From positions 2,480,001-2,544,000 of the forward strand of contig JAKSXM010000107.1 in assembly GCA_022575985.1 (NCBI GenBank): a DNA stretch of 64,000 nucleotides. The letters run 5' to 3'. This DNA comes from Anagrus nilaparvatae. Its lineage: Eukaryota > Arthropoda > Insecta > Hymenoptera > Mymaridae. Under the pieces are notes generated by a model. It ran no database searches. It had not been told where the DNA came from and worked only from the letters and a program-made list of their open reading frames with translations. Positions within the stretch are counted from its first letter, which is position 1, and each line of letters begins with the position of its first letter. Below are positions 1 to 10,049 of the stretch, one piece after another. A program made the translations under genes and the position numbers.

Positions 1-1000
1 TACCTACACGGTAGAATTGCTTCCCGCCGAATTGCTGAAAAAAAAAAATAGGTTTGGGCCAAACATTGGGCCACACATTTATCCCAAAGTTTAGGACAAG
101 TTTGTCCAGTTGGACAATGCCATACTTCAAATTAAATACAAGTTAATAGATAAAAAATCACAAGAAGTTTAAATTTGTAATAAAAACAGAATTTATTAAT
201 ACCAAATTACATAATGTTATTCTTTTTTTTAATTTTTAAAATCCAAATTATTTTAATATTTTTAAGTTTCATCAAACTTGGCAGGTTTATCACCTTGGGA
301 ATATGGAATCCGAAAAACTTGGAATTTTTTGCAGCATCAATTTTGCCAATATTAGCAAATCCATCATCCAAATGATTCCAATCTCTTATTAGACGATAAG
401 AAGTGAAATTATGTAACAAATTACTTTTAATATAAATTTCAAAATTTGTTTTGGATGACCTCAATTTATATTTATTAACTCTATTAACAAATACACTTTG
501 ATGGTCTTCGGTATCAAATGCTCCATTCAATATCCTCCAGACAAGTATAATATGATCGTTCTAACGATGAATATTTTGTATAGTTGGTAAATGAAATCTG
601 GTGGACATTAAATGAAAGTTATGATCAAATCTGTCCATTGGTGTATTGGTTTTAAAAGCTAAGTATCTAATAAACTTTTTTTGAAAAGATTAAATCGACG
701 TAATCTGGTAATTGAGATAAGGAGACCACACAGGGGAACAATAAAATAGGCTAGAACTTCGATACAAATATATAATACATCTTATATTAGTGAATTTATA
801 AGTAATTCTATGGATAAATTCCAATGTCCTATAAGCCTTCTTCAAAATCACCTCAATGTGATGTCCAAAAATCAAGTTAGAGTCCTAATAGATCCCCAAA
901 TGTTTAATTACATTAACTTCAATGATAGAAGTAATATTATAATCAAAAGTGTAATTTTTAAGTGTAATTTTTAATTAAAAATTTTTTATAATATTCTTTA
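1..1000 (-). pseudogene. Decayed LINE 3' half (Jockey/CR1-like)
   Basis: Two minus-strand frames read in LINE order. The frame at 690-875 matches the region after the RT palm: a GHHIEVILKKAYRTLEFI segment, then YRSSSLFYCSPVWSPY, which corresponds to the LVRSxLEYCSxVWSPY pattern of Jockey/CR1-type reverse transcriptases. The frame at 207-530 follows it downstream and carries the C-terminal tail pattern FTSYRLIRDWNHL (family form FxxRVINxWNSLP). The catalytic palm (YADD) is not seen and the two frames are separated by stops, so this is a dead fragment. Family-level assignment is secure; the exact clade is not. Confidence 0.75.
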
Positions 1001-1025
1001 CTTCTTATTTTTTCTTTAAATTACA

Positions 1026-1049
1026 AATTAGAATTAGAATTAGAATTAG
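1026..1049. repeat. (AATTAG)4 short tandem repeat
   Basis: Four perfect hexamers. It lies upstream (minus sense) of the LINE remnant and may be an old simple-sequence expansion. Confidence 0.7.
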
Positions 1050-1059
1050 TGGTTCTATA

Positions 1060-2190
1060 AATTACAAAATAGAAAGCATATTTGTAATAAGTAAACAACA
1101 AAGCTTATAAAAAATTTTTAAATTTAAAAATTACAAAATAAGAAAGAAAATTATCATTTTGTAAAATTGTGTTTACAAATTCCAAATTTGAAAAATAAAA
1201 CCTTATGGCAAAATACCCACATAACACTCGTTTTTTTATTATATACAACTTCCTTATAGTATTGAAACTAATTTCAAATTCTATAGAAACCATTCGTTTC
1301 TTAAATACCAAAGTTATTCATTTTATATTTATAATTTTATATGATGTATACTTATATAGTTTATATATTAAAAAAAAAAGATCTTATTTAATAAAATTAT
1401 TTTTATAATTTGAAAAGGTGTACAGACGGCACATGAAATGTTATAAGGAAATTTACATTTTATTTTACTGGTCTCTTGGTCAAAATATTTAAATATTCTA
1501 CTTGGTTATTTTATTTAGTAAAAGGTTATAATTTTAGTAAATATTTCTTAAATTTAGCTACGATGGAATATTATTTTTCGTATTTTTTCAAGATTGTAAA
1601 TATAAATATAATTTTTAACATATAAAACTTTGTAATAAACAGTTAAAATATTATTTTAATGCAGAATAATAAGTTACCAATATCAGATTCATTTCATCTT
1701 AAATTCAGTAGAAATAATTATTTCACGTATTTAGGGGAAAAAGCCTATTTTTTACCCTAGATAGACGGTATTTTTTCCCAGTATATAAAAAAATATATAT
1801 TTTTAATAACGGAACAAAATATGGTGTTCCACTTTTGCATGTTGCCTACAAAGTCAAAACCAATATTTTGTCCCTTGTTTAAAAAATAGTTATTACTTTG
1901 ACTTTTGTTTAATAGTGATGAATTTTTATCCATAAAAACTTACACCAGCCGGAATCGTCTATACATCTAATAGACTAATTCGGTTACTGCGTGCGCTGAC
2001 TATATACTTATATATAATTTCTTATACGTTATTTATATAAATCTGAAACATGGAAGAAGAAAAATTTAGACAAAAAAATATAACCATCCACCATCTATTT
2101 TATTTCTTTAATTACAAAAGTGATTTTAATTATTTATATTTGTGAGGATATTTTAAAATTGTATTACAACTTTCAAAATTCTATTATGTA
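1060..2190. other. AT-rich stretch, nothing identified
   Basis: Only short overlapping frames on both strands, rich in Phe/Ile/Asn/Lys as expected by chance at this composition. No repeat, splice-flanked open frame or TE motif was recognised. Confidence 0.6.
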
Positions 2191-2195
2191 CATAT

Positions 2196-2218
2196 GCGCG
2201 CGTCTCGGCGCGCGTAGA
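2196..2218. other. GC-only hairpin, Helitron-3'-end-like
   Basis: The run gcgcgcgtc-tcg-gcgcgcg is a strong stem-loop in very AT-rich DNA. It resembles the hairpin at 61861-61875, and the following bases (gtagaatctttcaaa) resemble the reverse complement of the sequence flanking that hairpin. No CTAG/CTRR terminus is found next to it, so it is at best an eroded Helitron end. Confidence 0.35.
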
Positions 2219-2656
2219 ATCTTTCAAATTACGATGGGAAATAAATCTAAAAATTTCTTTTAGTTATAAAACAGATTCTTATCGAATAACATGTAGTGGA
2301 TTACTAAATTGTAAAAAGTATAAGGTATATATTAATTATTATTTATTTTGGTGAATTAGTTTTGTGAATTAAAGTTTTTTTGAATTACATAAATTATAGT
2401 CTCAAAAACAAAACTTATTCTGTTGCAGGATAGATAAAATAAGGCTCAAAAAAAAAATAATAATTGTTGAAAAGATTTCACAAAAACAGGAAAATAATTA
2501 ATTTATTTACCATCATGAATTTTAAAAAAAAGGGTAGGTCTCAAAAAATCAAAGACGAAAGAAATAAGTACATATTTATTTTTCAATACATTTTGTTTTT
2601 ATTTTTTATTTTTAAGAGATATTTACGAAGATAAACTCAATTAGAATTCAGTTAAA

Positions 2657-3130
2657 ATGTTTATAGTCGAAAATGATAATCTGAAAATAAAAATCAGTGA
2701 TCCTGGTGTTAAAAAATTTTTTATCACCAATGGACCTAATTATTTAAAAATAATTTATACACAAAAAAATGTGAAAAAAGAATTGAAAATTGTATTTGAA
2801 AACGTGGTTGAAAATAGAATTCTCATAAAGGACTATTTAAATTATTATCTTGTGAAATTAGAATATGTTTTGGACTTTATTCATAATTACCAAAAAATGA
2901 TTATATCTCAAAATTATGTAGAAAAAAAAAGATTTTTTACTTTGAGAAAAATTTATGAATCGCAATTATTTATAATGAATTGTGTGAACAAAGACAAAAA
3001 TATAAAAATACAAGTAATAGTGAGTGAAAATATTCATTCATTACTTAATATGCTGAAAAAGAAGAAAAATAAAAGATTCGGAAAAAGTGTAGTGTTTAAT
3101 TTTAAACCTGTTCAAGAAATTAGTGACTAA
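2657..3130 (+). CDS. Unrecognised 157-aa protein, single open frame
   Basis: Product not recognised. The frame begins at ATG with an A-rich context (gttaaaATGt) and ends at TAA; AATAAA-type signals follow within about 20 bp and again near 3172. At this base composition a stop is expected roughly every ten codons, so 157 open codons are very unlikely by chance. The protein is rich in Lys, Asn and Ile, basic, with no clear signal peptide, membrane segment or zinc motif; a hydrophobic/aromatic stretch (YLVKLEYVLDFIHNY, about residues 57-71) may be helical. A TAAG lies about 45 bp upstream of the ATG, but this is too common to be a promoter call. The R1 element sits about 65 bp past the stop, in the presumed 3' UTR. 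It could be a host orphan gene, a terminal exon or a captured viral or TE gene; I cannot choose. Confidence 0.5.
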   Translation: MFIVENDNLKIKISDPGVKKFFITNGPNYLKIIYTQKNVKKELKIVFENVVENRILIKDYLNYYLVKLEYVLDFIHNYQKMIISQNYVEKKRFFTLRKIYESQLFIMNCVNKDKNIKIQVIVSENIHSLLNMLKKKKNKRFGKSVVFNFKPVQEISD

Positions 3131-3180
3131 ATAATTATTTAAATAAATAAAAAAAAATTTTTTTTTCATATTAATAAAGT

Positions 3181-3196
3181 AATTAACTTTTTGTCT
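3181..3196. repeat. Target-site duplication, left copy (R1 insertion)
   Basis: The 16-bp aattaactttttgtct is repeated perfectly right after the poly(A) at 5142-5157, which defines the insertion exactly. Confidence 0.95.
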
Positions 3197-5104
3197 TGGT
3201 GGCTGGAGTGTTTCCAAAGCAGTGGAAGGTGGCACGTCTCGTGCTCTTGAACAAGGGCAAGGGGGGAGCCCCGGACTCTCCATCATCTTACAGACCTTTG
3301 TGTATGTTAAATACCATTGGTAAGGTGATGGAGAGCTTGCTCCGGGCAAGGCTCAGAAGGGCAATCGAGGAGGGCGGTGGTCTCTCTGAGGAGCAGCATG
3401 GTTTTCGTGAAGGGCATTCCACGATAGACGCCATTCGGCGTGTCGTGGATACCGTAGAGGCTGAGAGGGAAAAGCGGCCTGCAATTCGCAGGGACGTCCT
3501 TCTGGTAACGCTGGACGTCAAAAACGCTTTCAACTCGGCCAGGTGGGATGACATGATCCGGTCCCTCGAGTACGATTTCCGGATACCCAGGTATCTGGGT
3601 AACGTACTAAAGGATTACCTGCGGGACCGGAGACTGCTCTACGACACGCTCGACGGAAGGCGTGAAAGGGTTCTGAGTGCAGGCATCGCGCAAGGTTCGG
3701 TTCTCGGACCTGATCTGTGGAATGCCTTTTACGATGGCTTGTTGCGCGTCCACCTCCCGGAAGGAGTTTCCCTGATCGGGTACGCCGACGACGTGGCCCT
3801 AACCATAACTGGCAGGGACATGGAAGAGACCCAGGAGAGGTTAAATCTAGTCATGAGACGGATCAACCTCTGGATGGGCGATCACGGGCTCCAGCTTGCG
3901 ATCCCAAAAACGGAGATCGTACTGCTGACTCGTCGAAGGGTTCCCACCGACTTCGATGTAATTATCGACGACGGCGGAAACCCTCACACGATCCGAACCA
4001 GAACATCGGTGAAATACCTGGGAGTTCAGCTTGATAACAAGCTGACCTTCTGGGAGCAATTTCAGAGGTCGTGTGAAAAGGCAGCGTCGGCCGCATCCTC
4101 CCTGTCAAGGCTCATGGCCAACATTGGGGGACCCAAACCAGGGAAACGAAGGCTCCTGATGTCAGTCGTCAACTCTGTCCTGCTCTACGGATCAGAAGTC
4201 TGGGCGAAGACCACAGAAACTGCCAAGTACAGGCGAAAAATATCGTCTGTACAGAGGCAAGCGGCAGTGAGGATCGCCTGCGGATACCACACGGTATCTC
4301 TAGAGGCGATCCAGGTTGTTGCTTCGGTGATACCCATCGACCTGCTAGCGTTGGAGCGGAAATTCATCTACGAGAGCGTAGATGAGCGCGAAGTGGCTTC
4401 CACTCGCGCCCGCTTCAACTCTATGAAAGCATGGAATAAACGATGGAAAAAGAACCAAGAGAAAAATGCCCTATGGACGCGCAGACTGATCTCAGACCTG
4501 CAGGCATGGATGGGACGACAGCATGGGGAGGTGGATTTCTACCTTACCCAGTTCTTAACCGGACACGGGTATTTCCGTGTCATGTTGAAGCATTGGCATA
4601 AGGTGGCAACAAAGGAGTGCTTGCACTGTCCGGGCGTGGATGATACAGTAGAGCACACATTCTTCGAATGTGTTCGCTACTCGGAGGGGCGCCCGCCCTT
4701 CCCGATTTGGAGGCCGGAGACGGTGGTCCCGGAAATGCTACGGAGTTCCGAAAACTGGAACAAAGTAGCAGAGTACGTAAGGACCACCTTGTTGGAGAAG
4801 AAGGAAGAGGGCTTTCTATCGTAGAGAGCTCTCCTGTCCCTAGGCAGGGGGAAGGCAGCGGCCAGCTGCCTAGGCTGCGCGTCCCAAACTGTAGTTATAC
4901 CTGAAAAGGGAGTTCCGGTTTGGGACAAACAAGCGCAGGGGGTTTAAAGTGTGTTTATCCAGTAAGAATCTGGGGCGTAGCCGGCGACCGCGTTCGTCGG
5001 TGGTCTCCCAGTTGTGCACTTTGTGCAACTGAGCGGTCATGGAAATTTGCGGGTCATTAAGGCCCGCAAACACTCCATGGCTGATGTAAGATTCACATAT
5101 TTCC

Positions 5105-5141
<37 letters not shown>
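3197..5141 (+). mobile_element. 5'-truncated R1-clade non-LTR retrotransposon with poly(A)
   Basis: About 1.95 kb bounded by perfect 16-bp target duplications and ending in a poly(A) of roughly 35 bases. The insertion starts inside the RT domain, so ORF1, the endonuclease and the first RT blocks are missing, as expected for incomplete reverse transcription. Base composition (about half GC) contrasts sharply with the flanks. The intact frame, perfect duplications and long A-tail all indicate a recent insertion. Canonical R1 enters 28S rDNA; this copy sits in single-copy-looking AT-rich DNA, so it belongs to a non-rDNA-specific lineage or integrated off target. The 3' UTR (4825-5105) has no further feature that I recognise. 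Confidence 0.95.
3199..4824 (+). CDS. Reverse transcriptase C-terminal portion of R1-clade ORF2
   Basis: Open for about 541 codons, with no ATG at the junction; the first codon fully inside the element is GTG. RT blocks in order (residue numbers counted from the TTG at the junction): LLNKGKG near 17-23, SYRPL near 31-35, EQHGFREGHST near 66-76, LDVKNAFNSARWD near 106-118, AQGSVLGPDLWN near 165-176, the catalytic YADDV at 196-200, and the thumb segment KYLGVQLDNKLTFWEQF. A CCHC-type finger lies near the end (CLHC at 475-478, then His and Cys in VEHTFFEC). R1-clade elements lack RNase H, and none is seen. The missing N-terminus makes it non-functional alone; no frameshift or internal stop is present. 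Confidence 0.93.
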   Translation: MAGVFPKQWKVARLVLLNKGKGGAPDSPSSYRPLCMLNTIGKVMESLLRARLRRAIEEGGGLSEEQHGFREGHSTIDAIRRVVDTVEAEREKRPAIRRDVLLVTLDVKNAFNSARWDDMIRSLEYDFRIPRYLGNVLKDYLRDRRLLYDTLDGRRERVLSAGIAQGSVLGPDLWNAFYDGLLRVHLPEGVSLIGYADDVALTITGRDMEETQERLNLVMRRINLWMGDHGLQLAIPKTEIVLLTRRRVPTDFDVIIDDGGNPHTIRTRTSVKYLGVQLDNKLTFWEQFQRSCEKAASAASSLSRLMANIGGPKPGKRRLLMSVVNSVLLYGSEVWAKTTETAKYRRKISSVQRQAAVRIACGYHTVSLEAIQVVASVIPIDLLALERKFIYESVDEREVASTRARFNSMKAWNKRWKKNQEKNALWTRRLISDLQAWMGRQHGEVDFYLTQFLTGHGYFRVMLKHWHKVATKECLHCPGVDDTVEHTFFECVRYSEGRPPFPIWRPETVVPEMLRSSENWNKVAEYVRTTLLEKKEEGFLS

Positions 5142-5145
<4 letters not shown>

Positions 5146-5157
5146 AACTTTTTGTCT
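5142..5157. repeat. Target-site duplication, right copy (R1 insertion)
   Basis: Perfect second copy of aattaactttttgtct directly after the poly(A). Confidence 0.95.
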
Positions 5158-5925
5158 AATAATTTATTAATTGTCTAAATATTAAATTCATTGTATAAAT
5201 ATAAACTAAGAAACAGTTTTAAACAATTTAGACTATAACTTAAAACAGTGTTTTATTATAAAAAAAATAAGTGAGTTATTGAAATCAGTATAACCTGTAT
5301 AACCTTGGAATAATATATTAGTAATTTTATTAAAACTTTTTCATTTTATTGAAAACCATTTTAAAGATTTAATTTTCGAGTTAACTTTAAAAAGACAATG
5401 CGACCAAGGCAAGATATAAGTTATGACGCCTTTCTTTAACCATATGCTTTTGATTGGACGGATTGTAAGTAACTATGATAAATCTAATTTTTACTGTAAG
5501 ATAAGGGATCTAGAATTAATACTTTTTCCATGTAATTTAAGATGGTTATTTTTTTTAGAAGTATCCGGGATTTCTAACGCGCCGGCAGAACTCCAAAATA
5601 TAAAAAAAAATAAGTTTCTCGTAGTAGGTTTCAAAATAATTCTGACACTTCAAATTTTATGATGCAAAAGAGAAACCACTGGGTTATTGCGTTTTCAGAG
5701 CTCTAGATCAAAATATAGCAGCCTTAAAACTTCGTTTTTTACAAATTTCAAATTTTCCGCCAAATCACGTGACCAATTAAAAATTTGACCTAACATTTGA
5801 ATTCCGCGGGAAAGTTTACTTTAATCTTTTTAAAAACTTGATGCATTATTTTCAGTTTTTGAATCTGCTTTATCGATAATTTGTTTGTTTCTTAGTCATT
5901 GAAAATTAACTTCTATTTAGTAAGA
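5158..5925. other. Intergenic AT-rich DNA, nothing identified
   Basis: A 79-codon frame at 5423-5662 has no recognisable motif and could be chance. No repeat structure was seen. Confidence 0.5.
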
Positions 5926-5952
5926 CTAGATTCAACTGCGCTTCGCGCAGGG
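5926..5952 (-). mobile_element. Helitron 3' terminus (minus strand)
   Basis: On the minus strand a perfect GC hairpin (CTGCGC-GAA-GCGCAG) is followed by TTGAAT and then CTAG, with T as the next host base. Hairpin, about 6-nt spacer, CTRR and T is the canonical Helitron 3' end. The element would extend to higher coordinates; its 5' TC end was not located. Confidence 0.6.
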
Positions 5953-6765
5953 ATCAATGTGTATCAGCAATAAAAAATTAATAATGAGCTTCATTTATTT
6001 AATAGTGTTTTTTTCCGTTTTAAACTTTTTTTTCAGTATTAAAAATATTAAAAAATAATTAATAATTCAATATAAAAAAATAATTTTCAGCAATGATAGT
6101 GAATCAAGCAAATATTGGTTAAATTTCTGTTGGCAATATTTTTATAAAGTAGAATACTAAGATTTAGAATACTAAATTTATACTAATTTCCAATGCCAAT
6201 ATTATTAAAAAATAGCTAAAAAATCATTACCAGAATGCAGAACAGTGCTTGAAAGAATATTTTTACACTTTTTTTTCAGTATTCAAAACCATTGAAGCTT
6301 ATAAAAAAATAATTTTGTGAAGAAAAATGTTCACTTAAATTTTTAAAACTCTAAAAAAGTGACTACATTTTAAATTATAGTCTGCGTCTATTTACCCAGA
6401 AATTCATAAAAAATCTAAAAATTCCAAAACATTTTTTGGAAAGATTTCTTATAATAACTTTAGTTTTTTAAAATTCAATTTAAATCTTAAAATCGTAAAA
6501 TATAAAAAAAGTGGTATTTTAAAAATTTAAAATTTTTCGAGCAGAGTGCGGGAAAGTATATCAAAACAAATTTAAAATATTTTTCATAAAAATTTCCCAG
6601 TAAATAAATTTTGTACATTATTACAAATATAAATTCACTTCATATAATTTTAATTAATACGCCACTTTCTAGGAACTATTATTTAATTATAGTAAAGTAT
6701 CTAAATTGAAATTGCTTTAAGTCTGAAAATTGAAGTCATTGTAATCCAGTTTTACCTCCTGTTTG
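5953..6765. other. AT-rich DNA, nothing identified
   Basis: Probably the body of the minus-strand Helitron whose 3' end lies at 5926, but no diagnostic sequence is visible. Confidence 0.4.
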
Positions 6766-6769
6766 AGTC

Positions 6770-6900
6770 TAAATACTCTTTCCTAAGCAGATGTTATGCA
6801 CCTTTAGGTTGCTTTGCTTGAATTGCTTAAAATTTTAAGCAGGTTGGTTGAATTTTCATGCTAAGCAACCCATCCTTCTATGATAAAATTTTAAAACAAT
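6770..6900. repeat. AAGCA-palindrome repeat fragment
   Basis: Contains GGTTGCTTTGCTTGAATTGC and repeated gcttgaa/ttaagca half-sites. The same AAGCA-rich sub-terminal pattern occurs at 39250-39325, 51375-51440 and in the foldback at 56450-57080, which suggests one decayed family. Confidence 0.4.
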
Positions 6901-7019
6901 CAAGATGCATAGATGCACAAATAACTTGCATGGAATATGCTTAAGATTACTGACGACTCATCTATTACAATCGTTCTAGCTTCCGAAAGTACCTTGTAAA
7001 ATTAAATTAGCTCATAAAC

Positions 7020-7160
7020 TCGGATTTTTCTAAATTCATAAACTCAGATTATTCCGTAAAGTTAATTAAGAGCCCTAAATCGAAATTTTGTTCCAAGTTC
7101 CATTTGACCTCCCCCCTTATATCGTGACTATTTGACCCTCTCTAGATTTTCAGGCTTTCT
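7020..7160. repeat. Degenerate relative of the 25.7 and 40.7 kb foldback arms
   Basis: Carries agagccctaaatcg, ccaagttccatttgacctcccccc and tatttgaccctc in the order seen at 25885-26130 and 41030-41310 (AAGTCCCTAAATCG, then TTTGACCCCCCC). A single eroded copy without palindromic partner. Confidence 0.4.
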
Positions 7161-7457
7161 GAGGTACCCATCCCTATGAAAAAAAAAATGGAATTCCAGG
7201 ACGATTTTTAAATAATTAATATGATGATTTGATTAAGAATATTAAAAAATTTTAATCACATATTTTCATAGAAAATTTTATTTTATTCAAAAGTTTGAGC
7301 TTACGAAGATTTAAAAAATGATTTTAAATTATGAAAGTTTTTCAATCGATGCTTTACGTGTACCAAATATTGAGTAATTAATAATTTTTTTAATGATCGT
7401 ATAATATTTTAGTATTTTTATCTCACAAAAGTATTGAAATAGTATATTAAGTATCAA

Positions 7458-7636
7458 GGGCGTAAAAGTTTCGGCACTAGCGTGAGCAGTAGCACGAGTG
7501 CTCGGCGAAGCCGGGCACGAGTGATATGTGTTCACGATCGTGTCTAAAGTATTTCGCCCATGGTGCTTACACTATTTTTTGCCCACCTAGGTGTAGAACG
7601 AGTTCAGAAAATTCTTTACGCACGAGTTTTACGCCC
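7458..7636. mobile_element. Small MITE with GGGCGTAAAA inverted ends
   Basis: Left end gggcgtaaaa and right end ttttacgccc are exact inverse copies, with further CACGAG-type sub-terminal inverted matches (gcacgagtg/gcacgagttt). About 179 bp, GC-richer than the flanks, non-coding. The target duplication is unclear. Confidence 0.6.
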
Positions 7637-7835
7637 GGGAGGGCAAAAAAATATTTTTTTATAGTATCATAGTTTTTATTGTTTTAATTTTAATATTAAT
7701 ATACCTAAATACTTTTATTATAAATTATTACTTCAAGAACTGCAGCATTCTTCATAAAAAAATTCAGATAAGTTTTGAAAATCCTTATTATACTTATTGT
7801 AAAAAACTTTTTCTTTGTGTTTTTATTTTTTGTAG

Positions 7836-7882
7836 GTTATCTGATTCAACGGCAAACAGTGCAAAACTGCAAAGGAGAACTA
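7836..7882 (+). other. Possible coding exon
   Basis: Preceded by a pyrimidine-rich acceptor (ttttattttttgtag) and open in one frame (TATCTGATTCAACGGCAAAC...). A GT at 7883 would join in phase to the next candidate exon. Purely an ab initio inference. Confidence 0.25.
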
Positions 7883-7994
7883 GTAGGAACCCTGATAAAC
7901 AATAAAATGTAATTAATTGATTTCAGTTTTTATTATAAATAATTTATCCTTATAATAATAGTAAACTTTTATTTCATTTATTTATTTTTATTAG

Positions 7995-8081
7995 GTATTT
8001 TTACAACATCAGAATCTACATCGGTTAACTTCCAAACCTTTAACCATTGAGCAGAGCAAGTTTAAAAGATCAAATAATGAG
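7995..8081 (+). CDS. Candidate 29-codon internal exon
   Basis: An acceptor tttatttttattag lies immediately upstream and a strong donor GAG|gtaaaa immediately downstream. The 87 bases are fully open in a single frame (VFLQHQNLHRLTSKPLTIEQ, then SKFKRSNNE) and are GC-richer than the surroundings. No known domain. If it joins 9118, a stop follows after two codons and the transcript would end at an AATAAA near 9277. The implied last intron contains the foldback at 8333-8828. Product unknown; the exon call rests on splice-site and frame quality only. Confidence 0.3.
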
Positions 8082-8332
8082 GTAAAATACTAATTGATTG
8101 TATAAGTTTGAGAATTTTTTTTAGTTAAAGTACATTTGACTCATTGGTAAACACAATTACGTTTAGCAAATTCTTCACAAAAAAAAGTATTCTTAATACC
8201 AAGCACAAAAAAGCAACATCGCTTAAATTTTATCTCAAACTTTTGCACTTGTTAAATAAAAACAGGTTATTTACTTTTTGAAAATATTAATCATATAAAT
8301 TTGTACCTTTAAAAAAGTAGAATAGCCTGTGT

Positions 8333-8828
8333 TTTAACAAATTGTATGTAATAAAAAAAATAATTGTTACACTGGATCTGTTTAGATTTCACTGACTTAG
8401 AGTTAGCGTTAACAACTGGGTTACTTTTAAAATTAAAATTTTACTTATCAAATCCAAAGTTTTAACATAAAATTTAAGTGATGTTAATATATAATTATTA
8501 ATATGGAAAATACTTAATTTTTTAAACTTAACTTTGTTTATCGATGTGGCAATACAATATATTTTTTTGTTAATTATATATATTCAACATAAAAGTATTT
8601 TATATTGCCTTCTCGGTAAACAAAGTAAAGTTTAAAAAATTAAGTACTGTTAATACCAAGTGCAAAAAGCAACATTGCTTAAATTTATGTCAAAACTTAA
8701 TTAGATTTGATATAATACAAAATTTTAATTTAATAATAACCAAGTTGTTAACGCTAATTCTAACTCAGTGAAATCTAAACTGAACCAGTATAACAAATTC
8801 TTTTATTATTACATACAATTTCTTACAA
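8333..8828. repeat. Foldback (inverted repeat) of about 0.5 kb
   Basis: Arms of about 240 bp converge near 8575: left gttagcgttaacaact pairs with right agttgttaacgctaa, and left ttttttaaacttaactttgt pairs with acaaagtaaagtttaaaaaa. Direct repeats (acaggttattta at 8265 and 8829; ccaagcacaaaaaagcaaca at 8200 and a relative at 8655) surround and interleave with it, so more than one duplication has occurred. Confidence 0.75.
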
Positions 8829-9117
8829 CAGGTTATTTATTGTATGAAAATATTAAAAATAGATTGCTACCCTTAAAAAAATAAATAGATAATGTATATT
8901 TTAAATGGCTGCATTTATGTCATAAAATGTTAAGAAAAGTAAAAAAAAATTATTTATTATGATTTATCATACCACGTTACTTGCATTTTAAATGCATGTA
9001 AATAATTTTTTTTTCCATTTTCTTTACATTTGAAGACATTTCAATCGTTAAAAAAAAAAAAAATTCCGCTTGCTGTTAACATACTAAATTTATGAATAAT
9101 TATTGTCTGTATTTTAG

Positions 9118-9283
9118 GTTTTATAGGAATCGGCGGGACAAAAGAAACTCATTCAATCAAGGCTGAGATGTAATCTAGTGGCAATGTATTGCACAAAATA
9201 ATGTTTAATTTCAACTTATTTTAAAAAAATTTTTTTATTTGTTTTTGACTTATATACTCTGTAAAAATTGTGCTAAAATAAAA
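9118..9283 (+). other. Possible terminal exon and 3' UTR
   Basis: Acceptor attgtctgtattttag precedes it. In the phase set by 7995-8081 it encodes V-L-stop; AATAAA lies at 9277-9282. An alternative frame is open for 16 codons to TAA. Confidence 0.25.
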
Positions 9284-9346
9284 AAATGTTTTACCTATAA
9301 ATTTGATTTCATATTTAATTTTTAATTTATCAAAAAAATATGTATA

Positions 9347-9400
9347 TAAAAAAATATATATATATACATATATATTATACATTATATATACATATATACT
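9347..9400. repeat. (TA)n-rich microsatellite
   Basis: Imperfect TA/CATA alternation just before a compositional shift to GC-richer DNA at 9400. Confidence 0.7.
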
Positions 9401-9788
9401 ATGTTTAAAACCTTATTCAAACGTCTCAAGCAACGTTATTTCAGACGTCTTTTAAGCTGTTGTTTCCGTCGATACTGTAGGGAAGCGGGCAACAATTCGC
9501 ACAAGCGGTCCAAACCGCATTTTTTGCTTTTATTTCCTCGGAAGTCGATATACATATTGAGATATATACCGCTTTTTCCTTTAATGGAAATAATTTTTTA
9601 GGTTTAGAGACGTATGCGGATAAATTGTTAGTGTATCTGTAGGATTAGAAGGAATAAACAGGGTTGGTGGAACTTTAACAACCGTTTCTCAAACTCTTAT
9701 CTTAACTCTTAACCTTTTTTAGGATTTGGGAAGGCCAATTGCGGTCCAAGGTCCGACTTTTTATAGGAGCCATGCTGACAATTCCGTC

Positions 9789-9830
9789 TTTAAAGCGCAG
9801 AGTTGTATTTCTACAACTCTATGCTTTAAA
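9789..9830. other. Stem-loop (16-bp arms, small loop)
   Basis: tttaaagcgcagagttgta pairs with tacaactctatgctttaaa; two imperfect pairs and a 4-6 base loop. Confidence 0.6.
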
Positions 9831-9876
9831 AGAGGCGCGAAAAACCTTAGAAAAACGCCCTCTATGCATGACATAC

Positions 9877-9914
9877 GGAGACAGTAAATAGCACTTTCTA
9901 TTTCATCTGTCTCC
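9877..9914. other. Stem-loop (15-bp arms)
   Basis: ggagacagtaaatag pairs with ctatttcatctgtctcc around a short loop, about 50 bp after the first stem-loop. Confidence 0.55.
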
Positions 9915-10049
9915 TGCGGATCGGCAGCCAGCTCTACTCTCCCTTCTTATAATAAATATTTAATTTTTATTAAATATTTATTTATAAAAAAAAGTATCAA
10001 GTATAAAATCTTCATATGTATACAAAATAAATATTAAAAAAAAAAAATT

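Larger units (their letters stand above)
9400..9960. other. GC-richer island of unknown nature with two stem-loops
   Basis: Base composition jumps to roughly 40% GC here against about 20-25% on both sides. Plus strand: a 66-codon Arg-rich frame from 9401. Minus strand: a 61-codon segment (EGRVELAADPQETDEIESAI onward, about 9755-9940) and a second about 55-codon open stretch (9430-9600) ending LPYSIDGNNSLKDV, in different frames, which would suit a decayed coding region. Neither is recognised. Two perfect-style hairpins lie at 9789-9830 and 9877-9914. It may be a decayed TE or viral remnant, or a structured RNA locus. Confidence 0.4.

Noticed and set aside
3288..3554. Minus-strand frame inside the R1 copy
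   Set aside because: Antisense shadow of the RT frame; the same shadow appears at 58374-58619 because that region also holds R1 RT.
9347..9400. Promoter TATA cluster
   Set aside because: Simple (TA)n microsatellite.
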